NCBI RefSeq assembly: GCF_963669205.1
Contig: NZ_OY769915.1
Span: forward strand, 1,958,001 to 2,022,000
Direction of reading: 5' to 3'
Source of the DNA: an uncultured Roseibium sp.
GTDB lineage: Bacteria; Pseudomonadota; Alphaproteobacteria; Rhizobiales; Stappiaceae
DNA length: 64,000 nucleotides
In this document: piece after piece, positions 8,078 through 17,050 of the stretch
How the letters are laid out: each line of letters opens with the position of its first letter
How positions within the stretch are numbered: position 1 is the stretch's first letter
Translations under genes and position numbers: made by a program
The notes under the pieces: generated by a model
Seen by the model: the letters and a program-made list of their open reading frames with translations, nothing else
What the model was told of the DNA's origin: nothing
Databases searched by the model: none

Positions 8078-9433
8078 TCACCCAACTGCCGCCAGTCCCC
8101 TGTCGAGTGCCGTCAGGATCGTCTCCACATGCGCTTCGCTCAGAACGAGGGGAGGCGACAGGATGATGTTGTTGCCCGAAACGCGGATCATGGCACCGTT
8201 GTCATAAGCGGTGCGGTGCACCCTGCCGATGGTGGCCTTGTCGATCGGGGCTTTTGTTGCCCGGTCCGAAACAAGCTCCAGCGCGCACATCAGCCCGTGG
8301 CCACCGCGAACGTCGCCGACCATTTCGTGCTTCATGAACAGTTTTCGGAGGCCTTCGAAAAGCTGCTTGCCGCGCGCTGCGGCATTGTCCTTGACGTTGA
8401 GGCGTTCGGTTTCCTTCAGGCAGGCAATCGCTGCTGCCGCACCCACCGGGTGTCCGGAATAGGTGTAGCCGGAGCCGATCGATCCCTTGCCGGAGGCATC
8501 GTTCTCGAACGCCTCGGCGACGTGGTCCGAAACCATCACGGCGCCGAACGGGAAATAGCCGTTGGTGATCGCCTTGGCGCAGCACAGAAGATCCGGCTGG
8601 ACGCCCCAGTGCCGGGCGCCCGTCCAGCTTCCCGTGCGCCCGAAGGCGGTGATGACTTCGTCGAAAATCAGCAGGATACCATGTTTCGAACAGATCTCGC
8701 GGACGCCGGGCATGAAGCTCTCATGCGGCGGAATGACCCCGCCCGCCCCGAGCACGGGTTCCATGATGAACGCGGCGATCGTGCCAGGGTCCTGGAACCT
8801 GATCTCGTCTTCGAGCGCCGCGAGGCAAAGCTGGGCGAGCTTTTCCGGATCCGTCTCGTTGAAGGGATTGCGGTAGGTGTAGGGCGAGGGGATGTGATAG
8901 CAGCCCGGCATCAGCGGCTCGTAGGCCGTGCGGAAATTGGCGTTCCCGTTGACCGAAGCGCCCATCGTGTGGGTGCCGTGATAGCCCTTCTTGAGGCTGA
9001 GAAACTTGACGCGGCCGGCCTCGCCGCGAAGCTTGTGATACTGGCGCGCCAGCCGCAGCGAGACCTCGACGCTGTCCGATCCGCCTGATGTGAAGAAGGC
9101 CCGGCTCAGCCCATCGGGCTCGAAGAATTCCTTCAGCATCATGCTCAGTTCGATCACCGCGTCATTGGTGGTGCCGCGGAAGATCGAGTAGTAGGGCAGT
9201 TTGTCCAGCTGTTCGGAAATGGCCTGTTTCACCGGCGCGCAGGAATAGCCGAGATTGACGTTCCAGAGCCCGCCGACCGCATCGACGACCTTCTTGCCGT
9301 CCACATCCACGATCTCAACGCCATCGCCGCCGACAATGATGTCGGGCGGGTTCGCAAGGCTGTCAGCCGGATGCGCCATCGGGTGCCACAGGTGGCGGGC
9401 GTTGTTTTCCTTCAGGAAGTTGGCTTCCTTCAT
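8078..9433 (-). CDS. Class III omega-aminotransferase
   Basis: The 451-residue PLP enzyme is of the omega-amino acid:pyruvate / amine aminotransferase type. Visible landmarks are FTSGGSDSVEVSLRLAR (phosphate-binding region), GYHGTHTMGAS, LLIFDEVITAFGR with D258, and the Schiff-base lysine K287 in CCAKAITNGYFPFGAV. These enzymes move the terminal amino group of an amine or omega-amino acid to pyruvate. An AAAGGAG ribosome site precedes the ATG. It lies 12 bases after a HAD hydrolase gene and downstream of an IclR regulator, so it belongs to the leftward arm of the divergon. It may provide a second entry route for amines related to the TTT-transported substrate. Exact substrate unknown. Confidence 0.85.
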   Translation of the reverse strand: MKEANFLKENNARHLWHPMAHPADSLANPPDIIVGGDGVEIVDVDGKKVVDAVGGLWNVNLGYSCAPVKQAISEQLDKLPYYSIFRGTTNDAVIELSMMLKEFFEPDGLSRAFFTSGGSDSVEVSLRLARQYHKLRGEAGRVKFLSLKKGYHGTHTMGASVNGNANFRTAYEPLMPGCYHIPSPYTYRNPFNETDPEKLAQLCLAALEDEIRFQDPGTIAAFIMEPVLGAGGVIPPHESFMPGVREICSKHGILLIFDEVITAFGRTGSWTGARHWGVQPDLLCCAKAITNGYFPFGAVMVSDHVAEAFENDASGKGSIGSGYTYSGHPVGAAAAIACLKETERLNVKDNAAARGKQLFEGLRKLFMKHEMVGDVRGGHGLMCALELVSDRATKAPIDKATIGRVHRTAYDNGAMIRVSGNNIILSPPLVLSEAHVETILTALDRGLAAVG

Positions 9434-9445
9434 TGCGGAACTCCT

Positions 9446-10108
9446 TTAACTGGATGGCAGGGCGAGCAGGCGCAGGGCGTCTGCGAAAGAGGCGGCGGGG
9501 TCGAGCACGTCGAAATGGACGGTCTGCATGCCGGCGGTGACGGCACCGGTGATGTTGCGGAACTGATCGTCGACGAAGACACAGGCCTGTGCAGGAAGGT
9601 CCAGTTCCTCAAGGCAGAGCGCGTAAGCGCGCGGGTCGGGCTTCAGAATCTGGGTGTAGGTAGCATCGACGATGACGTCGAAGTCCTTCAGAAAGGGAAG
9701 TCTTTCACGGAAATCCGCACCGTAGAAAAGGTCCAGTTCATTGGACAGGATTGCGAGTTTCTTGCCGGCCTTTCGCGCGCGGTCGATGGCCTCCAGGGCT
9801 TCCGGACGCATGACGGCCTCCGGGGCGGCGCCGCGGGCCGACTTGACGAAATCCGACATCTCAGTCCAGGGCAGTCCGGTCAGCCTTGCAACGTCTTCGG
9901 TCCGCTTTCGCCAGTAGTCGCGCTCGGATATCTCGTCGGCCTGCATTGATCGCCACAGGGGATCGTTGCCGGGATCGAAAGGGCCTTTCCAGGTGAGCGT
10001 GCCTGCGGGCAGGCCGAGCGCTTCCTCGGTCAGCTCATGGGTCTCGAACAGCGTCCGCGTGACCACGCCGCCGAAGTCCAGGACAAGGGCTTCGGCTTCA
10101 GGCGGCAT
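9446..10108 (-). CDS. HAD-superfamily hydrolase
   Basis: The 220-residue protein has a HAD (haloacid dehalogenase-like) core. Motif I is ALVLDFGGVVT with nucleophile D11. The usual second aspartate of DxD is replaced by glycine, as in the epoxide-hydrolase-N/YihX-like branch. Motif II is ILSNEL (serine at about 97), motif III is K in ILKPDPRAYALCLEEL, and motif IV is FVDDQFRN. Most members dephosphorylate small metabolites in the cytoplasm. The gene overlaps the end of the IclR regulator by 11 bases and precedes the aminotransferase. The opposite arm encodes a kinase and a phospholyase, so it could hydrolyse a phosphorylated intermediate, but that is inference. Confidence 0.8.
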   Translation of the reverse strand: MPPEAEALVLDFGGVVTRTLFETHELTEEALGLPAGTLTWKGPFDPGNDPLWRSMQADEISERDYWRKRTEDVARLTGLPWTEMSDFVKSARGAAPEAVMRPEALEAIDRARKAGKKLAILSNELDLFYGADFRERLPFLKDFDVIVDATYTQILKPDPRAYALCLEELDLPAQACVFVDDQFRNITGAVTAGMQTVHFDVLDPAASFADALRLLALPSS

Positions 10109-10883
10109 CGGCCCAGATCCTCTTCAGATGCGCAGGCACGACGCCGCCGAGCTTGTCCGTAACCTCGGCTGCGGTTGCCGGCAGGGCGTCCCTGATCCTG
10201 CGCTTCATGTCGTCCGTCATCCGGATCGTCGGAACGGCGACCGCGATCGTACCGATAGCCTCCGGCTGATCTGCGAACAAAGGTGCGGCAAACGAGGAAA
10301 CGTCTGTCTCGAATCCCTGGTCGACAAAGGCAATGCCCTCAACCCGAACGTCATCGACAATTTCCTTCAGCCGGACGGGATCAGTGATCGTGTGTGCGGT
10401 TGACGCCGGAAGGCCCCCTGTCAGAGTGTCGGGCAGCAGCTCTTCCGGGCCGAACGCAAGCATCGCATGGCCGGATGCGGTTGCGTGGAGCGGCAGCAGT
10501 TCAGCCTCATCGAAATAGACGCGCGTGCCGTGGATCAGGGCATCATGGTGGATGAGCGGCGAGAGATGCAGTCCGTCCCGCAGCGACACGTGCACCAGTT
10601 CGCCGAGATCTGACGACAATTTCTCCACGATCGGGGCGACGATGGTTCGTGCGGGAAAGAGACGCTCACGCACGGCAGCGAGCCGAAGGATCGCCGGGCC
10701 AAGCCGGTATCCGCGCGTGACCGGGTTCTGCTCCAGGAAACCGTTTGCAGCGAGCTCGTTCAGATGCCGGTGGACGGTTGCCTTGTCCTGTCCGCTCAGC
10801 GTCCTGAATTCCGTAAGTCCGATCTCCGCACGGCCCGGGCAGAAATGGTTCAGCAGGTTGAGTGCTTTGGTGATGGTGCCCAT
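10098..10883 (-). CDS. IclR-family transcriptional regulator
   Basis: The 261-residue protein has an N-terminal winged helix-turn-helix (LTEFRTLSGQDKATVHRHLNELAANGFL) and a C-terminal IclR effector domain with the typical ATASGHAMLAF segment. I chose the ATG at 10883 (MGTITKALNLL), where such proteins normally begin and a GGAAA lies upstream. An in-frame ATG at 10952 would add 23 residues without an obvious ribosome site. It is divergent from the TTT transporter operon and first in the leftward arm (HAD hydrolase, aminotransferase). It probably senses the transported substrate or a metabolite and controls both arms. A palindrome at 11002-11020 in the shared gap is a likely binding site. Confidence 0.85.
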   Translation of the reverse strand: MGTITKALNLLNHFCPGRAEIGLTEFRTLSGQDKATVHRHLNELAANGFLEQNPVTRGYRLGPAILRLAAVRERLFPARTIVAPIVEKLSSDLGELVHVSLRDGLHLSPLIHHDALIHGTRVYFDEAELLPLHATASGHAMLAFGPEELLPDTLTGGLPASTAHTITDPVRLKEIVDDVRVEGIAFVDQGFETDVSSFAAPLFADQPEAIGTIAVAVPTIRMTDDMKRRIRDALPATAAEVTDKLGGVVPAHLKRIWADAA

Positions 10884-11001
10884 CGAATTTCCGGTCTGTT
10901 TCCTGTCCTGATCGGCATGCGTTGCGGCGGCGCCGATGGTGAGGTGATGCATTTATCTTGACAGATAGTTACAAATGAAACAATAATTATTTTGAGACCT
11001 G

Positions 11002-11020
11002 AGGTTCATTATTTGAACCT
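11002..11020. promoter_or_regulatory. Candidate IclR operator in the divergent gap
   Basis: A perfect inverted repeat AGGTTCA-N5-TGAACCT lies in the AT-rich gap between the IclR gene and the TTT operon. A TTGACA at 11063-11068 could be the -35 box of the rightward promoter. A looser GTTG-A-CAT / ATG-A-CAAC repeat spans 11062-11090. IclR proteins commonly bind such palindromes. Assignment is by position. Confidence 0.5.
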
Positions 11021-11165
11021 TTGATCGAAGCGAGAAACTCCCTGTTGCCGCGTGATTAGAGGTTGACATGTAATTATTTAATATGACAACTTTTAACAAA
11101 GCAAATAAAAAATCATCGAGACCGATCGGCAAGATCGGCGCAAACACCAGATGAGGGACCAGCAA

Positions 11166-12101
11166 ATGAGAAAGCATGCAATTGCCCTGACCGCGGCAAG
11201 CCTGATGAGCGTCACCGCTGCTTTGGCCGACTACCCGGAAAAGCCCGTATCTTTCATTGTTCCCTGGCCTCCCGGTGACCTGGAGGACGTTTTGACACGG
11301 CTGATTGCAGACGAGTTCCAGGAAATGTACGGCGTTCCGGCAGCGGTCGTGAACAAGCCGGGCGGCGGCGGTGGCCCGTTCCCGGGCGCGGTCGAGGTCG
11401 CATCGGCACCGGCGGATGGCTACACGATCGGCTCCTTTGTTCCTGCCGTTCCGATTGCCGGTGAACTTATTGGCATTCCGGAACTGACGCCCAACCCGTT
11501 TGAGCCGGTCGGCATATTCATGACCTATCCCTTCGTGATTGCCGCGGGCAGCGACGCGCCTTATTCCACCTGGGAAGAGCTGGTCGCCTATGCCAAGGAA
11601 AATGACGTCGCGCTGGGCCATTTCGGTTCGGTCCTGCCGCCCACGCGCATCACGCTGGCACTCGCCGCATCGTCCGATTTCGATTTCGGCAGCGATGCCG
11701 CCTTCGACGAACTGAACTGCAACACGCTGGCCTCCGGCGATGTTGATGTGATCAACACCACCCTGCAGCAGGTTCTGCCGTGCAAGGATGATCTGAAGAT
11801 CCTGGCGAGCATCGGCACGGAGCGGATTTCGATCATTCCGGACGTGCCAAGAGTTTCCGAACTCAATCCGGATCTGGATGTCGCCCTCTGGAACGGTCTG
11901 TTCGTGCACAAGGACGTACCAGCCGACGCGCGTGCAAAAATCGAAACCGCGGCCAAGGCCGCGCTGGAAAAGCCGGAAGCCCAGAAGCTGATCGGTGAAA
12001 CGGGCGTGCTGATCTACTGGCAGGACGCGGACGCATCCAACGCCCAGATTGCCTCCGACAAAGAGGTCAACGGCAAGATCTCCGAACTGCTCGGCGAATA
12101 A
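11166..12101 (+). CDS. TTT-family solute-binding protein (TctC-like)
   Basis: This is a periplasmic binding protein of 311 residues. The ATG at 11166 has an AGGGA ribosome site, and the N-terminus is a signal peptide (MRKHAIALTAASLMSVTAALA). TctC/Bug proteins capture small acids for the TctA/TctB permease. The usual ligand loop PxxPGGxxD is altered to WPPGDLEDV, and two cysteines (in LNCNTL and LPCKDD) could form a disulfide. This suggests a ligand unlike plain tricarboxylates. It is the first gene of a seven-gene rightward operon followed by amine-type enzymes, so an amino alcohol or related zwitterion is a reasonable guess. The ligand cannot be read from sequence. Confidence 0.85.
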   Translation: MRKHAIALTAASLMSVTAALADYPEKPVSFIVPWPPGDLEDVLTRLIADEFQEMYGVPAAVVNKPGGGGGPFPGAVEVASAPADGYTIGSFVPAVPIAGELIGIPELTPNPFEPVGIFMTYPFVIAAGSDAPYSTWEELVAYAKENDVALGHFGSVLPPTRITLALAASSDFDFGSDAAFDELNCNTLASGDVDVINTTLQQVLPCKDDLKILASIGTERISIIPDVPRVSELNPDLDVALWNGLFVHKDVPADARAKIETAAKAALEKPEAQKLIGETGVLIYWQDADASNAQIASDKEVNGKISELLGE

Positions 12102-12114
12102 GACACTCCTTCGT

Positions 12115-12142
12115 CCGGGCGGCGCTTGTTGCGGCCGCCCGG
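12115..12142 (+). other. Hairpin after the TTT binding-protein gene
   Basis: A 9-bp perfect stem CCGGGCGGC / GCCGCCCGG with a 10-base loop lies 13 bases after the binding-protein stop. It has no T run. Such hairpins after binding-protein genes often protect the 3' end of the transcript, giving more binding protein than permease. Confidence 0.55.
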
Positions 12143-12169
12143 CAATTGCATGGCAAGGGGTCGGGATCG

Positions 12170-12709
12170 ATGGCGCATATCAAGACACTTCAGGAGCTTT
12201 TCCGGCGGCACAGACGTCCCGGAGACATTGTCTTCGCACTCCTGTTTCTGGCCTTTTCCATCTTTCTGCTGTCGCAGGTCTATGGCGAGACGTCCTGGGT
12301 CAAGCGCACGAAATGGTTCGCGCAGCCTCGTTTCTGGCCGGCCGTGTCGCTGATCTTCATGACCTTCTTTGCGCTGCTCCACTTCATTGGTTCATTGTGT
12401 TCGCCGCGTATCCTCGGACGATGGCTGGAGGTCGTTTTCTGGCTCCGGTCCCTCGAGTTCGTCCTCTATTTTCTTCTCTACGTCGCGATCGTGCCCCTGC
12501 TTGGCTATCTGCCATCCACGGTCCTTTTCACCTGCTTCCTGACCACACGTGTCGGATTGGCAACGCCCCGGTTCCTCGTGGCAGCGAGCGCGTTTGCCAT
12601 CTGTGTCGCCGTGATTTTCCGGGCGTTCCTGCAGGTGAAGATCCCCGCCGGACAGCTTTACGAAGCTTTCCCCGATCCTCTCAAAGCCTTCGCGCTGACC
12701 TACCTGTGA
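12170..12709 (+). CDS. TTT-family small permease subunit (TctB-like)
   Basis: The 179-residue protein has four predicted membrane helices: about residues 19-37 (IVFALLFLAFSIFLLSQVY), 55-75 (SLIFMTFFALLHFIGSLC), 90-125 in two segments, and near the C-terminus. This is the layout of the poorly conserved TctB subunit. The ATG at 12170 is chosen because a GGGGTCGGGA ribosome-site region precedes it; an ATG at 12146 has none. Its position between tctC and tctA is diagnostic even though TctB sequences diverge widely. It would form the integral membrane complex with the next gene product. Confidence 0.8.
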   Translation: MAHIKTLQELFRRHRRPGDIVFALLFLAFSIFLLSQVYGETSWVKRTKWFAQPRFWPAVSLIFMTFFALLHFIGSLCSPRILGRWLEVVFWLRSLEFVLYFLLYVAIVPLLGYLPSTVLFTCFLTTRVGLATPRFLVAASAFAICVAVIFRAFLQVKIPAGQLYEAFPDPLKAFALTYL

Positions 12710-12716
12710 GGTGACG

Positions 12717-14240
12717 ATGGAAACGCTTCTTTCAAGTCTCGCCATCCTGTCCCAGTGGCAGGTGCTGGTCGCCCTGCTCCTGGGCTCGATCGGGGGTGTC
12801 ATAATCGGTGCGCTTCCGGGTGTGGGCGCGGCGGTCGCGATCGCCATCCTTCTGCCGGCAACCTTTGCTTTCGAGCCGATCGTCGGCCTGACGCTGATGC
12901 TCGGCGTCTACGGCTCGTCCATGTATGGCGGGGCCATTCCGGCGATCCTGATCAACACGCCCGGAACCGCCGTCAACGCATTGACGACCTATGACGGTTA
13001 CCCGATGACCAAACGCGGCGAGGGGCATCGTGCCTTGTCGCTCGCCTATTCCGCATCGTTCTTCGGCGGCATCTTTTCCGTCCTCTGCCTCATCCTGCTG
13101 TCGCCGCTTCTCGCGATGATCGCCCCGCATTTCGGTAGCCGCGAGATTTTCCTGGCGGCGCTTCTGGGGATCATCCTCGTGGTTCTGGCGCATCGCGGCC
13201 AGGTCTTTGCAGCCGGGATGCTCGCCTCCTTCGGCATCTTCCTGAGCACGATCGGGCTGGAGCCGGTGAAATACACCAAGCGCTTCACCTTCGACATGAC
13301 CTGGCTGACATCGGGCATCAACCTGATCGTCGTCGTGCTCGGGCTGTTCGCGATTTCCCAGGCACTGTTGCTCCTGGTCGACAAGGACCACAAGCCGGGC
13401 AAGGCGCATGTCGACGGCAATCTCTTTTCCGGGCTGAGCGAATTGTTCCGCTTCAAACGGATCGCATCCGTCTCGTCCAGCCTTGGCGTTCTTATGGGGA
13501 TGATCCCCGGTGTCGGCGAATTCACGGCGCAGTTCCTGTCCTATACCTATGCCCAGAAAACATCGAAGAAGCCGGATGAGTTCGGCAACGGGTCGCCCGA
13601 AGGGCTGGTCGCCTCGGAAGCCGCCAACAATGCCGTGCCGGGCGCGGCCATGATCCCGCTGCTGGCGCTTGGTATTCCGGGGGAAGCCCTGACCGCGATG
13701 ATGCTGTCGGTCTTCTATGTCCACAATGTCATTCCCGGGCCGCAGCTCTTTCAGGGTCAGCTCGATTTCGTGATCGCGATCTACATTGCGCTGATCCTTT
13801 TGAATGTCATCGTTCTGGCCTTCCTGCTGTCGTCGACGAACCTTCTCCTGAAGATCATCCAGATCCCGACGCGTTTCCTTGGCGTGATGATCCTGACGCT
13901 GTCCTTTGTCGGCGTCTATTCGCTCCGCAACTCGATCACCGACTGTGCCGTCGCTTCCGCGTTCGGCATTTTCGGTCTGATCCTGAAACGCCTCAATCTC
14001 CCGATCGTGCCGATCATCCTCGGCATGGTTCTCGGCGGCATCATGGAGGTGAAACTGCGCAGCGCCATGGCGCGGGTGAAGTCACCGCTCGATTTTGTCG
14101 ACCGGCCAATCGCCGCCATCCTCTTCGCGATGATCCTGCTCATCCTGATCCTGCACGTCCGGACCGTCATCAGGGAGCACAAGTCCCGGCGCGAACAGGA
14201 AACATCAAAGAATTCAGAAGCATCCACGCAGCAAGGATAG
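12717..14240 (+). CDS. TTT-family large permease subunit (TctA-like)
   Basis: The 507-residue protein with about 11-12 membrane helices is the transport channel of a tripartite tricarboxylate-type system. Near the N-terminus it shows the signature GALPGVGAAVAIAILLP and MYGGAIPAILINTPGTA. A second family signature (GMIPGVGEFTAQFLSYTYA and ALGIPGEALTAMMLS) lies near the middle. The ATG at 12717 follows GAGGTG and starts 7 bases after the tctB stop. These carriers use the proton-motive force. Substrate follows the binding protein and is unknown; the downstream genes point to a nitrogenous compound. Confidence 0.9.
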   Translation: METLLSSLAILSQWQVLVALLLGSIGGVIIGALPGVGAAVAIAILLPATFAFEPIVGLTLMLGVYGSSMYGGAIPAILINTPGTAVNALTTYDGYPMTKRGEGHRALSLAYSASFFGGIFSVLCLILLSPLLAMIAPHFGSREIFLAALLGIILVVLAHRGQVFAAGMLASFGIFLSTIGLEPVKYTKRFTFDMTWLTSGINLIVVVLGLFAISQALLLLVDKDHKPGKAHVDGNLFSGLSELFRFKRIASVSSSLGVLMGMIPGVGEFTAQFLSYTYAQKTSKKPDEFGNGSPEGLVASEAANNAVPGAAMIPLLALGIPGEALTAMMLSVFYVHNVIPGPQLFQGQLDFVIAIYIALILLNVIVLAFLLSSTNLLLKIIQIPTRFLGVMILTLSFVGVYSLRNSITDCAVASAFGIFGLILKRLNLPIVPIILGMVLGGIMEVKLRSAMARVKSPLDFVDRPIAAILFAMILLILILHVRTVIREHKSRREQETSKNSEASTQQG

Positions 14241-14246
14241 GGTTCA

Positions 14247-15734
14247 ATGCTGGATCAGAGCGCAGTCGATTCCCTGCGGAGCGTAGCCATTCCCGATCAG
14301 GGCCACTTCATTGACGGTCAAACGGAACCCGCGCGGTCCGGTGAGATGATGGACGTCATTTCCCCGATCGACGGCACGCGTATCTGCGGCCTTGCGTCCG
14401 GGTCCGCCGCCGACATGGACCGCGCCATCACTTCCGCGCGCGCCGCATTCGAAGACGGGCGCTGGTCGAAGACGGCGCCGGCGCACCGCAAGAAAGTCCT
14501 TCACAAGCTTGCCGACCTGATCGACAGCGACGCGCTCGCGCTGACCGTGCTCGGGGTCCGAGACAACGGCACGGAAATCAACATGGCCTACAAGGCCGAA
14601 GCACTGTCTGCAGCGGCAACCTTCCGCTACTACGCCGAACTCGTCGACAAGGTTTACGGCGAGATCGCGCCGACAGCCGAAAACGTTCTCGGCCTTGTGC
14701 ATCGTGCACCGGTTGGTGTCGTCGGCGCCATCGTTCCCTGGAACTTCCCGCTGATGATCGGAGCCTGGAAAGTCGCCCCGGCGCTTGCCGCCGGGAACGC
14801 TGTCGTGCTGAAACCGGCGGAGACCGCGTCCCTGTCCTTGCTCAGGGTCGCGGAGCTTGCACTTGAGGCGGGTCTGCCGGAAGGCGTCTTCAATGTGGTG
14901 ACGGGCGCGGGGGCGGTGACCGGCGAGGCGCTTGCGTTGTCGATGGAGGTCGATGTGCTGGTGTTCACCGGCTCCGGCGCGACGGGCCGCCGCCTTCTGA
15001 ACTATTCGGCAAGCTCAAACCTCAAGCGCTGTTATCTGGAACTGGGCGGCAAGTCTCCGAACATCGTCTTCAGCGATGCGCCGGACCTTTCGGAGGCGGC
15101 CAGGGTGTCGGCAGCCGGGATCTTCCGCAATTCGGGCCAGGTCTGTGTCGCCGGCTCGCGGCTGCTTGTACAGGAAGACATTCACGACGACTTCGTGACA
15201 GAGATTTGCAGGCATGCCGAAGCGTTCCGTGTCGGCGATCCGCTCGATCTGGCCTCGCAGATCGGCGCCGTGCACAGTCTGCCGCAGCTGGAAGCCGATC
15301 TGCGGTTTGTTGCGAGTGCGGAAGCGGAAGGTGCCGTGCGGCGAACGGGCGGCACGAGGATCCTCCGGGAAACCGGCGGCTACTACATGCAACCGACCGT
15401 CATGACCAACGTCAAACCCGCCGATACGCTTGCCACCAGGGAAGTCTTTGGCCCGGTCCTCGCGGTCACGCCCTTCAAGGATGAGGCAGAGGCCATCCGG
15501 CTCGCCAACGGAACCGAGCTCGGTCTGGCCGCCGGTGTCTGGACCCGCGATCTCGGTCGCGCTCACCGCATGATTTCATCCGTTCGGGCCGGTGTCGTTC
15601 ACGTGAATACCTATGGCGGCGCGGATCTGACCGTGCCACTCGGCGGCGTCAAGCAATCCGGCAATGGGCATGACAAATCGCTGCACGCGCTCGACAAGTA
15701 TCAGGACCTCAAGACGGCCTGGATCCAGCTGTGA
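14247..15734 (+). CDS. Aldehyde dehydrogenase (PuuC/BADH-like)
   Basis: The 495-residue NAD(P)+-dependent aldehyde dehydrogenase has all core residues: N166 in VPWNFPLM, E265 in LELGGKSPN and C300 in NSGQVCVAGSR. The overall pattern resembles gamma-glutamyl-gamma-aminobutyraldehyde and betaine-aldehyde dehydrogenases. It starts 6 bases after the permease stop and ends overlapping the region before the phospholyase gene. In the scheme proposed here it oxidises the aldehyde or semialdehyde released by the phospholyase to an acid. The substrate is inferred from context only. Confidence 0.88.
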   Translation: MLDQSAVDSLRSVAIPDQGHFIDGQTEPARSGEMMDVISPIDGTRICGLASGSAADMDRAITSARAAFEDGRWSKTAPAHRKKVLHKLADLIDSDALALTVLGVRDNGTEINMAYKAEALSAAATFRYYAELVDKVYGEIAPTAENVLGLVHRAPVGVVGAIVPWNFPLMIGAWKVAPALAAGNAVVLKPAETASLSLLRVAELALEAGLPEGVFNVVTGAGAVTGEALALSMEVDVLVFTGSGATGRRLLNYSASSNLKRCYLELGGKSPNIVFSDAPDLSEAARVSAAGIFRNSGQVCVAGSRLLVQEDIHDDFVTEICRHAEAFRVGDPLDLASQIGAVHSLPQLEADLRFVASAEAEGAVRRTGGTRILRETGGYYMQPTVMTNVKPADTLATREVFGPVLAVTPFKDEAEAIRLANGTELGLAAGVWTRDLGRAHRMISSVRAGVVHVNTYGGADLTVPLGGVKQSGNGHDKSLHALDKYQDLKTAWIQL

Positions 15735-15748
15735 GGGACAGTCTCGCC

Positions 15749-17050
15749 ATGAATGAACATCGCCCTTCCGGGACAGAGGACCTGCTTGAACGCCGCCAGC
15801 GTCTCCTGGGTCCGAATGTGTCCACCTTCTACGACGAACCGGTTCATATCGTGAAGGGGGAAGATGTCTGGCTGTGGGATGCGGACGGGCGCAAATATCT
15901 GGATTGCTACAACAACGTCCCGCATGTCGGGCATTGCAACCCGCGTGTCATAGATGCGATTGCCAGTCAGGCCGCCCGGCTGAACACCCATACGAGATAC
16001 CTGCATGGAGGAATTCTCGACTATGTCGAGCGGCTGACCGGCACGTTCGACGAAACCCTGTCCACGGCGATTCTGACCTGTTCCGGCTCCGAGGCGAATG
16101 ACATTGCACTCAGAATGGCGGAAGCCATGACCGGGAAACGGGGCATCGTCGCCACGGACGCGACCTATCACGGCAACACGACGCTGGTCAGTCACCTGTC
16201 GCGGAGCAATGTGCCTGAAGTCGGATTTGGCCTCGGCCAGTATCTGCGGCACGTCGAGGCACCGGACAGCTACCGCATCAGCGACCCGGACGGCCGGCGT
16301 TTCGCGGCGCATGTTCAAGAAGCGATCGGCGATCTTGAAAGGCAAGGCATCGGTTTTGCGGCTCTCATCGTCTGCCCGCTGTTCCTGAACGAAGGCTTTC
16401 CGGACCAGGCAGAAGGCTGGCTTCGACCTGCGGCCGAGGCAGCCAGGCGTGCGGGCGGTTTGCTGATCTGCGACGAGGTCCAGTCCGGCTTCGGCCGCTG
16501 CGGCAGTCATTTCTGGGCGCATCGGAAGCAGGGGGTCGTGCCGGACGTGGTCACGATGGGCAAACCCATGGGGAACGGCCATCCGGTCGCCGGGCTTGTC
16601 ACCACGCCGGAGATCATGACCCTGTTCCGAAAAGCGTTCCGGTATTTCAATACCTTCGGCGGCAATCCGGTGTCCTGCGCCGCGGCGATGGCGGTCCTTG
16701 ATGAACTGGAAGAAAAAGGCTTGCAGGACAATGCCGCGGCAATGGGCCACTTGGCATATGACCGGCTGTCCGCGCTTGCGGAAAAATATGACGTGATCGG
16801 CGATGTCCGCCAGAGCGGGATGGTGTTCGGCGCGGAATTTGTACACGACCGCGACAGCCGGGAGCCTGCAGGCGACTTTGCCGATCGTGTCGTCAACGAG
16901 ATGCGCCGCCGGGGCATCATTCTCAGCAAGCTCGGCCGGCACAAGAACACCTTGAAGATCCGGCCGCCAATGCCCTTTGCGGCAGAGCATGCCGATCTTT
17001 TGTTCGATACCCTGGACGACGTGCTCACGTCGGTGCCGCGCCATGGGTGA
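15749..17050 (+). CDS. Class III PLP enzyme of the phospholyase (AGXT2L) type
   Basis: The 433-residue protein is a class III aminotransferase-fold enzyme. Its sequence resembles ethanolamine-phosphate and 5-phosphohydroxylysine phospholyases more than true transaminases. Diagnostic stretches are KYLDCYNNVPHVGHCNP (about 49-65), LNTHTRYLH (79-86), CSGSEANDIALRMA (111-124), ICDEVQSGFGR (D242) and the PLP lysine K272 in MGKPMGNGHPVAG. Known relatives release phosphate and ammonia from a phosphorylated amino alcohol, leaving an aldehyde. The next gene encodes an APH-type kinase that overlaps it by 8 bases, the partner expected for this chemistry. An ATG at 15749 with GAGGGA upstream is preferred over a GTG at 15731. 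An ordinary transaminase role cannot be excluded. Confidence 0.75.
   Translation: MNEHRPSGTEDLLERRQRLLGPNVSTFYDEPVHIVKGEDVWLWDADGRKYLDCYNNVPHVGHCNPRVIDAIASQAARLNTHTRYLHGGILDYVERLTGTFDETLSTAILTCSGSEANDIALRMAEAMTGKRGIVATDATYHGNTTLVSHLSRSNVPEVGFGLGQYLRHVEAPDSYRISDPDGRRFAAHVQEAIGDLERQGIGFAALIVCPLFLNEGFPDQAEGWLRPAAEAARRAGGLLICDEVQSGFGRCGSHFWAHRKQGVVPDVVTMGKPMGNGHPVAGLVTTPEIMTLFRKAFRYFNTFGGNPVSCAAAMAVLDELEEKGLQDNAAAMGHLAYDRLSALAEKYDVIGDVRQSGMVFGAEFVHDRDSREPAGDFADRVVNEMRRRGIILSKLGRHKNTLKIRPPMPFAAEHADLLFDTLDDVLTSVPRHG

Noticed and set aside
7864..8166. 100-codon plus-strand frame after the hypothetical membrane protein gene
   Set aside because: Lies within repeat copy A and runs into the end of the aminotransferase gene. 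The repeat's second copy yields a similar false protein, so it is repeat-derived.
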